In this document: one piece after another, positions 47,554-60,300 of the stretch
Numbering within the stretch: position 1 is the first letter of the stretch
Layout of the letters: every line of letters starts with the position of its first letter
Assembly: GCF_048544455.1 (NCBI RefSeq)
Contig: NC_133537.1
Location: forward strand, 68,915,634-68,979,633
DNA length: 64,000 nt
Direction of reading: 5' to 3'
Source of the DNA: Silene latifolia
Lineage: Eukaryota; Streptophyta; Magnoliopsida; Caryophyllales; Caryophyllaceae
Made by a program: the position numbers and the translations under genes
Notes under the pieces: generated by a model
What the model saw: the letters and a program-made list of their open reading frames with translations, nothing else
Databases searched by the model: none
What the model was told of the DNA's origin: nothing

Positions 47554-50500
47554 ATGGGCTCCCTATCGGAAACCTACGCCTGCGTTCCGTCAACGGAACG
47601 GGGGCGTGGGATCCTCATCTCGGGCGACCCCAAATCGAATAACATCTTATACTGCAACGGGCGTTCCGTCATCATCCGGAGCCTGGACAATCCGCAGAAA
47701 GTGGAGGTGTACGGTGAGCACGCCTACCCGGTGTCGGTTGCTCGGTATTCGCCGAATGGGGAATGGATCGCATCCGCTGATGTGTCCGGGACTGTCCGGA
47801 TCTGGGGGACCCACAATGGGTTTGTTCTTAAGAATGAGTTTAAGGTTCTTTCTGGTCGGATTGATGATCTTCAGTGGTCCCCTGATATGCTTCGCATTGT
47901 TGCTTCTGGTGATGGCAAGGGCAAATCTTTTGTCAGAGCTTTTATGTATGTATGTATGTATGTATGTATGTATGTATGTATGTATGTATGTATGTATGTG
48001 TGTTTTCTTTTGATTTTGATCTATAAGGGAGGGAATTATTAGTTATGCATTTGGATTTTTGTAAACATTTCCCGTTAACTCATCTTATATGAATCATTAA
48101 TCTTCATTCTTTTAAGTTTGTACCATATTCATATGAATTAAGTGTAAACATTTCACCTCAGGCCTTGTAATTGCAATGCCTCAATCTCAGTAAAAAGCTG
48201 GTATAGTCATAACTAAACATAACTGTAGGTTTCCAACGGAATGGAACATGATACTCATTAACTTCGAGTTTGTTTGTGTGATCTAAGGATTCTAAGATGA
48301 TGGTAAACCAATAATCTTGCCTGTATAATTTTTTTAGCCTGGCCTGTAGCTTTGAAGGGGGTATCAATAACTTATCAAGGTGGCCTAATCTTCATTTTAC
48401 ATGCTTGTCATTAAGAATTGAGGTCCAAACACATGATTGCGTTTATTTATATTTTCTGCCTTTTTGACACGATAACAAATTTGTAGGTGGGATTCTGGTT
48501 CTACTGTTGGAGACTTTGATGGTCACTCAAAACGGGTTTTGAGTTGTGCATTCAAACCAACAAGACCATACCGTATTGTTACTTGTGGCGAGGACTTTTT
48601 GATCAATTTTTATGAAGGCCCACCCTTCAAGTTTAAGCATTCCATAAGGTGATTAGCAGTTGTATTTCCCTATGCTATAATCACAACATTTTGGAATGTT
48701 TTATTTCGTGTTTTTTCTTTTATTAGATGGCAATCATGGAAATACTCTAACCCCTTTAGCGGTTAATCCACATGACCACCTACATTAGCCAGAAGGACAG
48801 TAAATCACTATTCTGATTAACAAATATTATTTGGAGTTAATCAGGGCCATTTATTCGAGTTATTGCATCACAACTGATGTGGAAAATGATATTTTCTCTA
48901 TAGATTTTGTTTATTACTAATAGCCAGGGTAGGCTCAAATTTTCTTTTACAAGGGAATTCAGCCTGTCAGACATTGCACTACACGCTCATCCATAAGTCT
49001 TGTGGTTTGTTTCAGCTTTTTTATGTGCTGTCTAACTTTACCATGAGTTAGCTGGTCATACAGTGGCAGGCTTCTCGAGACTCAAGTCATGGTTGTGTGG
49101 ATAGTTAGATGTCCTTTTTCTTAAGGAAAATATGTCATCACAGGAAAGGCAGCAACACATTAGTGAAAAAGGAGTTGTAATAAGTCAAAGAGCATTGCGA
49201 CGCTGTTGAGCTGATGTACGCAGTGTCGTTAATTGCTATTCTGGTGATCTCAGTCCCAAACTTGTCAGAGTGACGATTCATGAAGTGTCTTTAAATGCAC
49301 AACATGCGAATATGCGTACTGTTTTGTATTCAAGTAGTTTGCTTGAGATATTTCTTAGCAGAGTAGTCGAGTAATGGAACAGTTTATTTTTTCTTGCCTG
49401 CTTAAACCAGTCCACTTTTAATGCACTTCTTTTGTAAACTATATATATTCAGCTGAAGGGTTAAGGACTTGAAAGTTGAAATTGTTTTTTATTTTTTAAT
49501 TTTTTAAGAGTTGTCATTAGTTATATGCTGGACTAGAGAGCAACAAAAGTGTTTGCACATCACTGTATAATTTTTATTTGCTCTCTAATCTCAAAATCGT
49601 GTAATGTATAGGGAGCACTCAAACTTTGTCAACTGTGTGAGGTTCTCACCAGATGGAAGCAAGTTCATCACCGTTAGTTCAGATAAAAAAGGTATAGTTT
49701 ATGAAGGAAAAACAGGAGACAAAATGGGAGAGCTGTCCTCAGAGGATGGTCATCAAGGAAGTGTTTACGCTGTGAGCTGGAGCCCAGATAGTAAAAAGGT
49801 GGGCAGTACAGTTCTTCTTTGAGTCTTACCTGGTTGTGTGCTATATATTATTTTGGTGGCTTCTTACATGAGCTATACCAATTTACAATCTTGTTTACGT
49901 ATGAATCTAATATACAATGTTGAGTCGGTTGAGCGGCATGTTAGTAACTTGTTTCTCCTCATCTTGTATACTCTAGTCACTTTTGTTCGCTACCGTTGGC
50001 TTTTGGACCAAAGTCGTTGGAGATGAACAATGTTTGAGAGAAGAATGGGCAATTGGGCAGACACTCATGTGGGAGTGTTTTAGTGTGTACGTCAGTTGTC
50101 ATGTCTTACCCATGATGAAAATGAATAGAGGCGTTATTTAAGAAAGAAGTGAATTTAGCTGAGAGAAAATTACTGTCCTCTGAAAGTAGAAGAAAAAGAA
50201 AGAACTAAGGTAGTTTGATTGAATGCACAAGTACGACAGTACATAATGCCTATTTTGGCCAACTCAGTCACTGGCTGCTTTATGAACGACACATTAGGTT
50301 GAATGCAACCAAGTTCTGCCAAACCTGTAACACTAAATGCTGTAGCTCACTTTTGTTGGTAGGCAGTTGTATAATGCAAGCATAGAAAAAAGGAGTGCCT
50401 GTAAACAAGAAACCAGCCACATATCACTGTATGCCAGCGTGGTTAGCCTTCCTGTCTAGCAAAGTAGCAAACACACATAGAATAAAGCCTTCCTATCTAG

Positions 50501-53500
50501 CAAAGTAGCAAACACCCATAGACCAAACTCATCACATACGATACTTTGGGACCTAGAGTAAGGCGTGCAGCTTATTTTGTACTTCTACAGTACCATGAAA
50601 TGTGTGATGTTGTACATGATATTTTGTATGTCAGACGGCATTCCTTGGTGTATGATGTTTGCAGATGCTATTGTGTTGATAGACTAAGGAAGGAGTTGAA
50701 AGAAATTAGAACTACAGAGGAATACTTCACCTTGTGCGTAATTGTGGTTGTAGGGAGATCATCTTGGATGTGCGTAATTTTGGAATAACATCCAAATTTT
50801 CTGTGCGTTTTTGTAGGGAGATCATCTTGGATGTTATTAGTAGTCATCTTTGAAATCTGGATTCACCTTGTGGTTTTGCACAACACATCAGAGCATGATA
50901 TTGGCCTAAATTAGTTTTCATCAGATTTTTGATTCTAGAAAGTCTTAAATATTTAATTATAGCAGGTGTGTGGAGTCCTGTGGACCGCACAGATAACACT
51001 GCGAGCTTGGTGTGGGACATCATAGATTCCATATTAGCATTTAGATGACAATAGATGGCTGATAAGCTTCGATTAGTCTCCCTTAAGTCCGGCATAACAT
51101 TAAAACAGGTCAAGTATCATTCCACTTCTGCATAGAAGGCAAATCTATTGCTTTTCCCTATGCAATCTGTTTTTGTCTTATTCTAACTACTCGACCAGTC
51201 TTTATATCCGTCGTGAATGAGAGTTTGTGTATAAGTTTGCCATAGGCCATCTATTTAATTTGTTTACACATGCGAGTCATCTTCCTTTCTCATTTCGCTT
51301 TAATAATTTGTCTTTTTTCGTACTTTAAGATTCTAGCTCATTGTGATTAGTTATAAAATTTGCAAAACCGTCGATTATGATTTTTAACAACGGGAAATAA
51401 ACTGAATAAAATTATATTTTATATGTCATATGGTTATGAAATTAAATTGTATCCCTCACATAAGATATTCCAGTTTTTTTATCTAACGTAGTATTTTGAA
51501 CAAAGTATGAAATCGAGACAGTACTAAATAAAGTCATAAAGATAAAGTTATCATTTTGGAAAAATAGTACTCCCTCCGTCCCGGTCATTTATTTACCATT
51601 TCCATTTTAGGGTGTCTCATTCATTTGCTTACCTACCTATATTGGGGTGTTTTTTATGAGTATTTTGATCATCCATGCCCATAATGATCCACTTGTCATT
51701 CAATAACACTAACCACAAGTGGTCCCCTCCCATTTCCTTAATAGTTGTGCCAAAACCAAAGGTAAACAAATGACCGGGACAGAGGGAGTACTTTGTAGTA
51801 GTTATTTCCTATTTGAACTGGCCCACGTTTAAAAAATGTTAAAGATCCGCCACCTGAAACTGAAATGACTGTAGTACTGTACCGCTAAATTCTATTGTAT
51901 CATAAATTTCTCACGTGCAGTTTTTTTGGCATGTCAGTTTAGTGTTTACTTTACTTTCTTTTGCATGTTTGCCCATGTTTTTCTTTTTCATTAATTTCTC
52001 TTGTGTTAAGAATGTTGTAATGAGCATTCCATTTTAGGTCCTTACTGTATCTGCTGATAAATCTGCTAAAGTGTGGGAAATTTTACAAGAAGGCCATGGG
52101 ACGATCATAAAAACACTAACCTGCTCTGAATCTGGTGGTATAGACGACATGTTGGTTGGATGTCTTTGGCAGAATGACAGCTTAGTTACTGTTTCACTTG
52201 GCGGTTCCATAAACATATTTTCTGCAAGTGACTTGGAGAAGGACCCTGTTACGCTCTCTGGACATATTAAGAATGTCTCTTCCTTGAGTGTGCTGAAGAA
52301 TGATGAAAACACGGTGCTATCCTGCAGCTATGATGGTGTAATTGCTAAATGGATTCGCGGTGTTGGATATTCTGGCAAAATTAATATGAAGCATCATGCA
52401 CCAATAAAATGTTTTGCTGCCGTGGAAGGCGAGATCATCTTATCTGGGTTTGATAATAAGGTATGAGTCACTGATATTCTTTCGGTACATATTTCACCGC
52501 AATATATTACACTTCTTTAGGACTTACTTCAGTGACTACCAAGGGTAAAAACAGATTCTCTTAAGGATAATCTATTTATCAGCATTCTATGCCATAATCC
52601 ATGCCTTGATGCCGTTGACATATCTGAATCTAAGTTTCGATACTTCTTGCCATACTTCTAAGACCTTAATTGACAACAATAGGGAGGTTATTAGTAAAAA
52701 TTAGCTACATAATCAGAAATTTGTTCCATTGCCTGTTTATCTGGCTTTAGCTTTATAAATCCTGTACATTCTTTTAGTTTGAACTGCGTTTCTCTGGGCT
52801 CCAGAAGTTGCAGGCAAGTGCATATTTCTAGCACTAATAAATGCACATTGCTAACTGAGTATATCAGTATTTTGAGAGTGAAATATTGTTATTATATCCT
52901 ACCCTTGCAGTTATAATGAACTGGGAGAGTGCATCCGTGTTGTCTTTTACTCTTCTTATATGTAAGCTATAGTGCCGTATATCCACTCCTATGTTTCAGT
53001 GAATTTTTACTGTCATTACCTGGCAAATGGGTCAATTGGGTCCGGTCATTTTGGGTTTGCAAGGATTTGGGTCGGATTGAGCCGGGTCGGGTCATTTTCT
53101 GGTAAGTTGTTATTAGGGATTTTATCAGATTAGGAAGAATATTCCTAATATTCTCTAATAAAGTTATTTAGAATTAATGGTCAGTACGCGACAATAAACA
53201 TTCTGGTCGGGTCGGATAGGATCGGGTCAATTTGGGTTACAGGGTCAAACTTGGGTTCTCCGTTCAGGTGCGGTTTTCTGGTCAGGTCAGTTTTGCAAGG
53301 TCTAGATATGACAATCTGTTTTAAATCTGATCAGAAAATCTCGATATGAGATTCCTTTTAGCATTCTTTTGTTTAGTAGCCAAATGTCTCTCCTAATCAT
53401 TATCAGAAAGTAGTGGAATCTAATCATTATCAGAAAGTTATGTTAGGAGTCCTTGACAATTAAAATAAATTTCATTTATCAGGTTTGGAGAGCTCCTTTT

Positions 53501-54655
53501 CATGCTGGTGAATGTGCAGCCGCGGAACATGTGGATGTTGGATATCAACCAAAGGACTTGAGTGTTGCTCTTCACAACCCTCAAATTGTCTTAGTTGCTA
53601 CTGACACTGGAGCTGTAATGCTTAGTGGTTTGAAAATTTTGTCAAGCATTAACCTTGGATTTGCTGTGACAGCATCTGCTATTTCTCCTGATGGGTCGGA
53701 AGCAATATTGGGTGGGCAAGATGGTAAATTGCGCATATTTTCTATTTCCGGCGATACTTTGTCAGAAGAGGCAGTTCTTGAGAAGCATCGTGGTGCAATA
53801 ACTGTAATACGTTATTCTCCAGATGTCTCTATGTTTGCGTCAGGTGATGCCAACCGTGAGGCTGTTGTTTGGGATCGTTCCACCAGAGAGGTATGTTGAT
53901 GCAAAGTGCAAAACTGATGGTTGTCTCTCATAATACTTTGTGCTCCTTTTATTGGGGAGTGGTTATGTGGTGGGGTGGGGTCATGGGGAAAGGGACAGGT
54001 TAAACCTAGGCATAATAATATGTTAGGCTTATATCTGCTGAAGGAACAATTAGATGCGCAATCCTAGTTTTATGCAGTGCTTTTGGAGTGGTGAGCCGTC
54101 TTCCATTGGAATTCCACAGTTGTGTGGTTCAGTGTTCGGTTATTCAATCCTTGAACTGAATTGTATGTACTAGAACGGAGTTTGTTTGCAAACTAGATTG
54201 CCGGAGTTCTTCAAATTCGAACCCAGAAGCATTCTACAAATTTGAACACGTTCTAAACTTAATCGAACACCCAACCATGAAACACTGTGGAACTCTCTGC
54301 TTATCTTTCTTGTCAGCTGTATGTGGTGGGTAGAATATTATGAGCTATTGAGCTGTATGTCAGAATTAACTTCAATAATTGCTTATTTTATCAGGTAAAA
54401 CTTAACAACATGCTGTACCATACTGCCCGTATAAACTGCTTGGCATGGTCCCCTGACAGCACTTTGGTTGCAACTGGCTCCCTTGATACATGCGTCATAA
54501 TCTATGAACTTGGAAAGCCTGCTTCCGCTAGGAGAACCATTAAGTCTGCTCACTTAGGTGGAGTATATGATGTGGATTTCTCTGATGAGTGCAGCATTCT
54601 TAGTTCCGGAGAGGATGGTTGTGTCCGTCTCTGGACAATAGTCCCAGAGTGTTAG
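47554..54655 (+). CDS. AIP1: Actin-interacting protein 1 (AIP1), WD-repeat protein, 610 aa, 6 exons
   Basis: A cytosolic partner of ADF/cofilin that speeds disassembly and capping of severed actin filaments. Exons: 47554-47945, 48487-48648, 49612-49798, 52038-52460, 53483-53890, 54395-54655; phases agree and the 611 codons match the usual plant length. It opens [19 protein letters not shown] and holds serial WD40 blades, for example [54 protein letters not shown] and [19 protein letters not shown] at the C-terminus; known homologues fold as two propellers. Intron 1 begins inside a (TATG)n microsatellite. Intron 3 (2.2 kb) carries a Stowaway MITE; intron 4 carries GGGTCGGGTC-rich repeats. The gene appears intact. 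It converges on the receptor kinase gene. Confidence 0.95.
47944..47999. repeat. (TATG)n microsatellite at the AIP1 intron-1 donor
   Basis: About 14 tandem TATG units. Reading phase and the exon-2 start place the exon end at 47945, so the donor is the first GTATGT of the array. Every later unit is also a GTATGT. Confidence 0.9.
51570..51788. mobile_element. Stowaway MITE, 219 bp, in AIP1 intron 3
   Basis: Long inverted ends (CTCCCTCCGTCCCGGTCATT and its partner ending GGGACAGAGGGAG) with TA on both sides (51568-51569, 51789-51790). Only a few mismatches between arms, so fairly young. Confidence 0.9.
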
Positions 54656-57313
54656 TCTGCTCACCTTCAAAATGCAAAGCCTGCATTTTCTAGGATTGGC
54701 AAAGTAGCAGTGATTTGGCTCTGTTCTTTAAAATTCGTACATTGTGAAGATTTTTTTTACGACGCGTGTGGAAGATTGAGAGAATGGACACTGCTTCAAT
54801 GTATGTAATGCCAGAATTTTCTTTGCCAGGTTTGTTTTGCTCACTTGAGATTTGATGCAATGTAACAATGCTGTACTGATATTTATACCTTCTAAGCACT
54901 GCATTTTAGGGTGTCATAAAAGATCTTTTGGTTTTTTTAAAAATAAAGATCTGTAATTGAGTATTTCCAGCTTCTTGGTTTGATTTCTTTTGCTTATGTC
55001 TGTTATGTTTTGTGTCTCTATGGGGCTGATAAAAAATGTATTTGAAATTTTTTGATAGCTGCAGTTTCTATACTTGCAAAACTGACTGTTTAACTTGAGA
55101 TAATAAACCCTTTAATAAAACCCTTTCTGTGCCTCTAATAAAACCCTTGGGATGATAACTTATGCTGTGTGGAGAGCATGTGTCTTCTCACAGCAAACTT
55201 GTCATGCTTAAGATTCGGAAAAACCAATTTTCTTTCAACATCCTTGTGATCTTTATCTCAGCTATGCTTCATTTTTGTCGAAATATGCTACAAAAGCTAT
55301 GTGTGAGGTTACTGAAGTATGTTCGAATGTTACTCAGACTCTCTTCAATTGTCGGACTCAGTGCTTGTCAGAGTGTCAACGTGACTTTTGTGTTAGAATT
55401 TTTGATTTTCAAGCTGTAAGCCTTAAGAAAAGTATTTTAAGTGCTGTGTCGTGTCCGGTCTTGTAAGTGAACTGTTGGGTCCGACGGACCCCGGGCATAT
55501 GGCCAATTGAGTGAACAAAGATTGTGCATCTCAATTGCTATTTTTCCTTTTTACCCATGCCTATTCAAAGTGAGATAATACCTGGTTCTGCTGTCATGTC
55601 TGTACTGTACTGTCACTAGTGTATACCTCATTGCCATTTTTCTTTGTAAAAAAATGAAAATAATAAATCGACAATAAACACACAGCCATGAAAGAGTGGC
55701 TTTCCACCAGTTCAGTTCTTTGTCTTTGTTATGCGTTTTTTCAGAAAAGGGAAAGGATAAACAAAACAATGGTGTTCCCTCTACCTGTGCCTGCACTTTC
55801 CGTGCCTCTAATAAAACCCTTCAAGCGGAGGTTACGCTACTTCAGGGTTTTTTGTTCATTCATTCCTAAGGCTCCATGTTTTCAAAAGAAATGCTTATTT
55901 ATGCCGACATCAGATACATATAACCGAGGAATTTAGTTATGTAATAGAGTCAATCCACTAAGGTATTGAGCGGCGGTGTAGGATCAGATCCCTAAATGAA
56001 TGGAATAGTCGTCGGCTTGCAGCTGTCTTAAACTGGACTTCACATGATTTCCTTCTGGTTCTTTGAATGTAGATTTGAACATCTTCATAAAATTCACTGC
56101 TTTGTAGACTAACTCCTGACTTTTACGATTTGAAATTGAGTTTTTTGAATTCTTCCATCATAAATAGTATATCTTTCGCAAAATCTTTCATTAGGTATAT
56201 GGCAGCCATTTGAAGTAGGTTATGAATTGTGAAGTAGTCCGTATGGTATATATAGTATGGAGATCGGAGTAATTATTTGGATTAAATGAACTGTGACGTT
56301 TATTCTGAATGCCTGAAACTTATTGACGTGTATTCTTGTGTTAGATGATGACTGTTTCAAAGAATTAGTCTTGATTGCTAGTTCTTGTGGCTGATCTTAT
56401 GTCATTGAAAACATTGCACTTTATGTTGATCTATGTGATGAAGAGTTGGACATTTGACTCCCTTGGTATTTTTTATTTTTATGCAGATTTTCGTAGATGG
56501 CCTCCATACCTATAAATTAATGCCTGTTAGCTCAACATAAACGGGTATCTTTGATTTTATTTTGACATTCAATGATGGAGTTTTGCTCTTTTTTTTTTTT
56601 TTGGTTTCTTTTTTGTGGCGTGTGGACGAGTTCGTGAGAAAGTGTATGTAGACTTGATGTGTACTGAAGCATGATATATTGCCATTCTTCTGGAATTTAT
56701 ACATCCTGTGTGTTCATTGGAACTGTAAAACTGTTGCTGCTCTTTCAGTTTTTTTGTTGACAGTATTGCCAATAGAGTGAATGGGGTTTGATAATTTGTA
56801 TTGGATTTTCGAGTTTTGTTTTCTGGAACTTAAATCTGCAATGTTTGTCTTTCCTGTCAACATTCACGTTGCGTTGCTGTTATTGCATTTTCAATTCCCA
56901 TTTTATTAGCTTTTCTTAAATCCACCCAAAATAGAAAGTAGGACAATATAAATGAGATGGAGGAAGTATTTCATAGTGTTTTTTGTTTAGGGAAAATCCA
57001 AATTAGTTGGCAGGTCATGTCCTAGTTTTATATTTTTCTTTTTTTCTATTAAAAGAAAAACAGATGAAGTCACTGAATTGGACAATAGTCAAATCTCGAT
57101 TTTTTTGACAATAGGCTCGATTCAATTAGGGTTTCCAATGTTACTTTAATTTTGTTATAATCAACTTAGGTTTTAGGTAGGACCTTTCCATTCTGCACAA
57201 TAATAATTTGTTTCCAATTTCAAACAAGTTGCCCCCCTATCATAGCTATAAACACACTATAGAACAAATAAAATTTCAACATCTTGGACTGGACATCTCA
57301 AAAATAGCCTAGC
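54656..57313. other. Intergenic region between convergent AIP1 and receptor kinase genes
   Basis: Should contain the 3' UTRs of both genes. It has a direct repeat GTGCCTCTAATAAAACCC (about 55131-55148 and 55803-55820). One exon-like cysteine-rich segment is listed separately. Nothing else supported. Confidence 0.5.
55262..55415 (+). other. Isolated exon-like cysteine-rich segment
   Basis: A 154-base open stretch with an acceptor (TTATCTCAG ending 55261) and a consensus donor (GTAAG from 55416). It codes 51 residues with seven Cys in the second half: CEVTEVCSNVTQ, then NCRTQCLSECQRDFC. No start codon near it and no partner exons recognised. It could be an exon of an unseen small gene, a leftover, or chance. 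No family recognised. Confidence 0.3.
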
Positions 57314-60300
57314 CTACTTAGGCTCTACTTTGGCAGGAAGAGTATATCCGCCGCTGTAGTCAAAGGCGTCATTATCAGTGGTCTCCCGCTTTATCAAGGT
57401 ATCATAGGGATGCTTGGGGACTCCTTTTCCGGCTCCAAAATCTGTTATTGAGGAAGATACTGATGTTGAGCTTGAACTAATGCCGTCGTCACTCTGCAAG
57501 ATAATTTCTAACTCCTTAACCACCTCGTTCATTGTAGGACGGTCTGAAGCGTTTTCTTCCACACATTGCATTGCTAACTCAACAAACCTTTTGAAACCAA
57601 CCAAATGTGGGATACTCTTAAGGACTGGATCAATCATGTCCTTTAGACCGCATAATTCATCGTTATTCTCGTCCATCTTGATTTTAACCTCTCGAACAAT
57701 GTACTTCCCCTTCACAATAGGTTGTTTAGCTGTGAGTAGTTCAAGCATAAGTACACCAAAACTGTAAACGTCACTCTTCTCAGTCAACTGTTGTGTCATG
57801 TAGTACTCTGGATCAAGATAACCCTGCAATTATATCCGATTTATAGTGTCAGCATACTAAAATAAGACGCAACATATTTTATATGAAGGGCCCAAACAAA
57901 CATAAACATACCATGGTTCCTTTGACTTGGGTAGAGACATGACCTTTGGCACCATCAGAAACCAACTTACACAAGCCGAAATCCGAGACCTTTGCTGTCA
58001 TGTTTTCATCCAGCAGTATATTGGTGGACTTAACATCTCTGTGGATTATGGGAGGATTTGCATGATCATGAAGATACGCTAATCCCCTTGCGGCACCCAA
58101 GGCAGCACGCAGTCTTCTTTTCCAATCAAGAAGAATGCCAGATTTTCCTGCTCCACGGAATACATACATACATACAAAAACAACATTATGGCTTGTAGTC
58201 TTTGGATTTTAATGAAAGTAACGACTTGAGGATACAAGGACAAACAATTTTGCACAAAAAATCATAGATATAACACAGGACTCACCAGACAAGCTATCTC
58301 TAAGGGATCCATTAGGCATAAATTCATAAACCAACATTTGTTCGCCTTGCTCAAAACAGAAACCCAACAAACCAACCAAGTTTTTGTGGTGAACTCGTGA
58401 AAGCATCTCAATCTCGGTCTTGAATTCCATCCCACCCTGCATAGACCCTTGTTGAGCTCGTTTTACTGCCACTTGCTGCCCATTAGCTACCACTCCTTTA
58501 TATACCTGATAATCATTTGTATGATTGATTGATTAATCAACCTCCCAAACACCATTATTCTTTGACACAAAACAAATAGTATACTTAATGGATAATATCA
58601 TTCCAACCTTGCCATACCCTCCCGAGCCTATCTCATTACGCTCTGAGAAATTATTGCTGCACTTCTTTAGTTCGTCATACGCAAACCATCTTGCTCCCTT
58701 CAACTGAGGAGTAACTCCACTATCTTTTCCACTTGAACCCCAAGAAACTGAAACAAAGCCAACAAACATTAAAGATGGTAAACTCGAATTTCGAAATCAT
58801 GATGACTAATTCCCGAAATAATATACATACTTACCAAATGGTCTACTCAAACCAATGGCCCTCTCAGCACGCCTTTTTTGATATACAGCATATATACCGA
58901 CCCCCACGACTACAAATATGAGAAACGCACAACCAGCAGCTACACCCGCAATTAAGCCCACAGAAGGTCTTCCGCTTCCAGCTAGCAAACATATTAACTG
59001 ATAAAATAAGAGGCGGTAGATGACATAATACTATAAAATTATCACAAATATACAGAAAGTGCAGCGTTTTAAAAATAATAATGCTAAAAATAGTTGTCAA
59101 ACAAACATAGTTGATGTCAGTTGCCCATCAATGTCAAATGGGGACAACAACAACGGAGGAAAACTGAAGATGTCAACACATTACCTGGGAAAACATAAGG
59201 TGATGCAATAAAATAGTAGGGTCCAAACTCTTTGGGTGGCTTAAAAGTCTGATTACTTAGATCAAAACCGATTTTTTGTACTACAGATCTATTAAAGTAC
59301 TTATCCACTGTAGGGAAAAGATCTACGTGCACTTGAAGATAGTCGTCAGTGTTGAAAAAAGGGTTCTGAAGAGAAACAGAGCCAGGCGTCAAGCCAAGTT
59401 TCACCCATAAGCTCATTTCCAAACTATGGAAGGCGTTAGCATTGGTCAATTCTCTGAAAGAAGGTCCCCGAAAATACATGGTTCCTTCGTAAGGATAGGA
59501 ACACTCGCAACTCTGAGGACTGAGCTTCTGATCTTGCGGACATACTTTGCTGCCACAATTAGCAACACTTGTAGAGTAAGGTTTTCTTGTTCGCTGCTGC
59601 AACTGGCAGTAATCTGTACTAGAGAGTGGAGTAGAGCAAACCGGGTTTCCTATCAATCTGCAATATCATCCACCCATTTATCAAACTTCCATTAAATTCT
59701 AACAGAAAAAGTATTCATCTGTTCATAAATTAATTTTCTAATATCCTTTTAGATTGTCCACGAATAAACTCCCTCTGCAACAAAATCTCTTTTTTTGTTT
59801 TTGTATGTTATTTATGGTCGTTTTGGTTTGTGATGCCACAATTTTTCATCAGCTTGCATTTCAATCACATGCTATTATGTTCTTAACTTTTGCTCAAAAC
59901 ATCTTAGAAAGTTTATTCATGGACAAGAGTAAGTATTGAGTTTGATAGAGTAAAACAAGACTCTCACGTTAATGTATTCGTGTACTTGGAGCCAAGTGTC
60001 ACAGCGGAAATTTGGTTGTTCTCAAAATCTACAAGTTCCAACTGTTGGCTAATGCTATCCCCCAAATCCAACGTTCCATTGAATGAGTTATTTCTCAATT
60101 TCCTGTTACAGTGAACATATTTTAAAATATGTGTGTGCCGAGAAATAGTCACTACACCAGAACTTACAGTTTGCTAGGCTTACACTTGTTGAATCTGTGG
60201 GGCACTGAATAACTTTTGAGGCACAGCCCCTTGAAGCGAACCAAACTCCGCCATCCTATAATTTATGAAGCATTGACAAAATTAACAAGTTACTTCGTAC

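Noticed and set aside
47946-48042. A repeated Met-Tyr-Val-Cys coding extension of AIP1 exon 1
   Set aside because: This is translation of the microsatellite in intron 1; the phase of exon 2 requires splicing at 47945.
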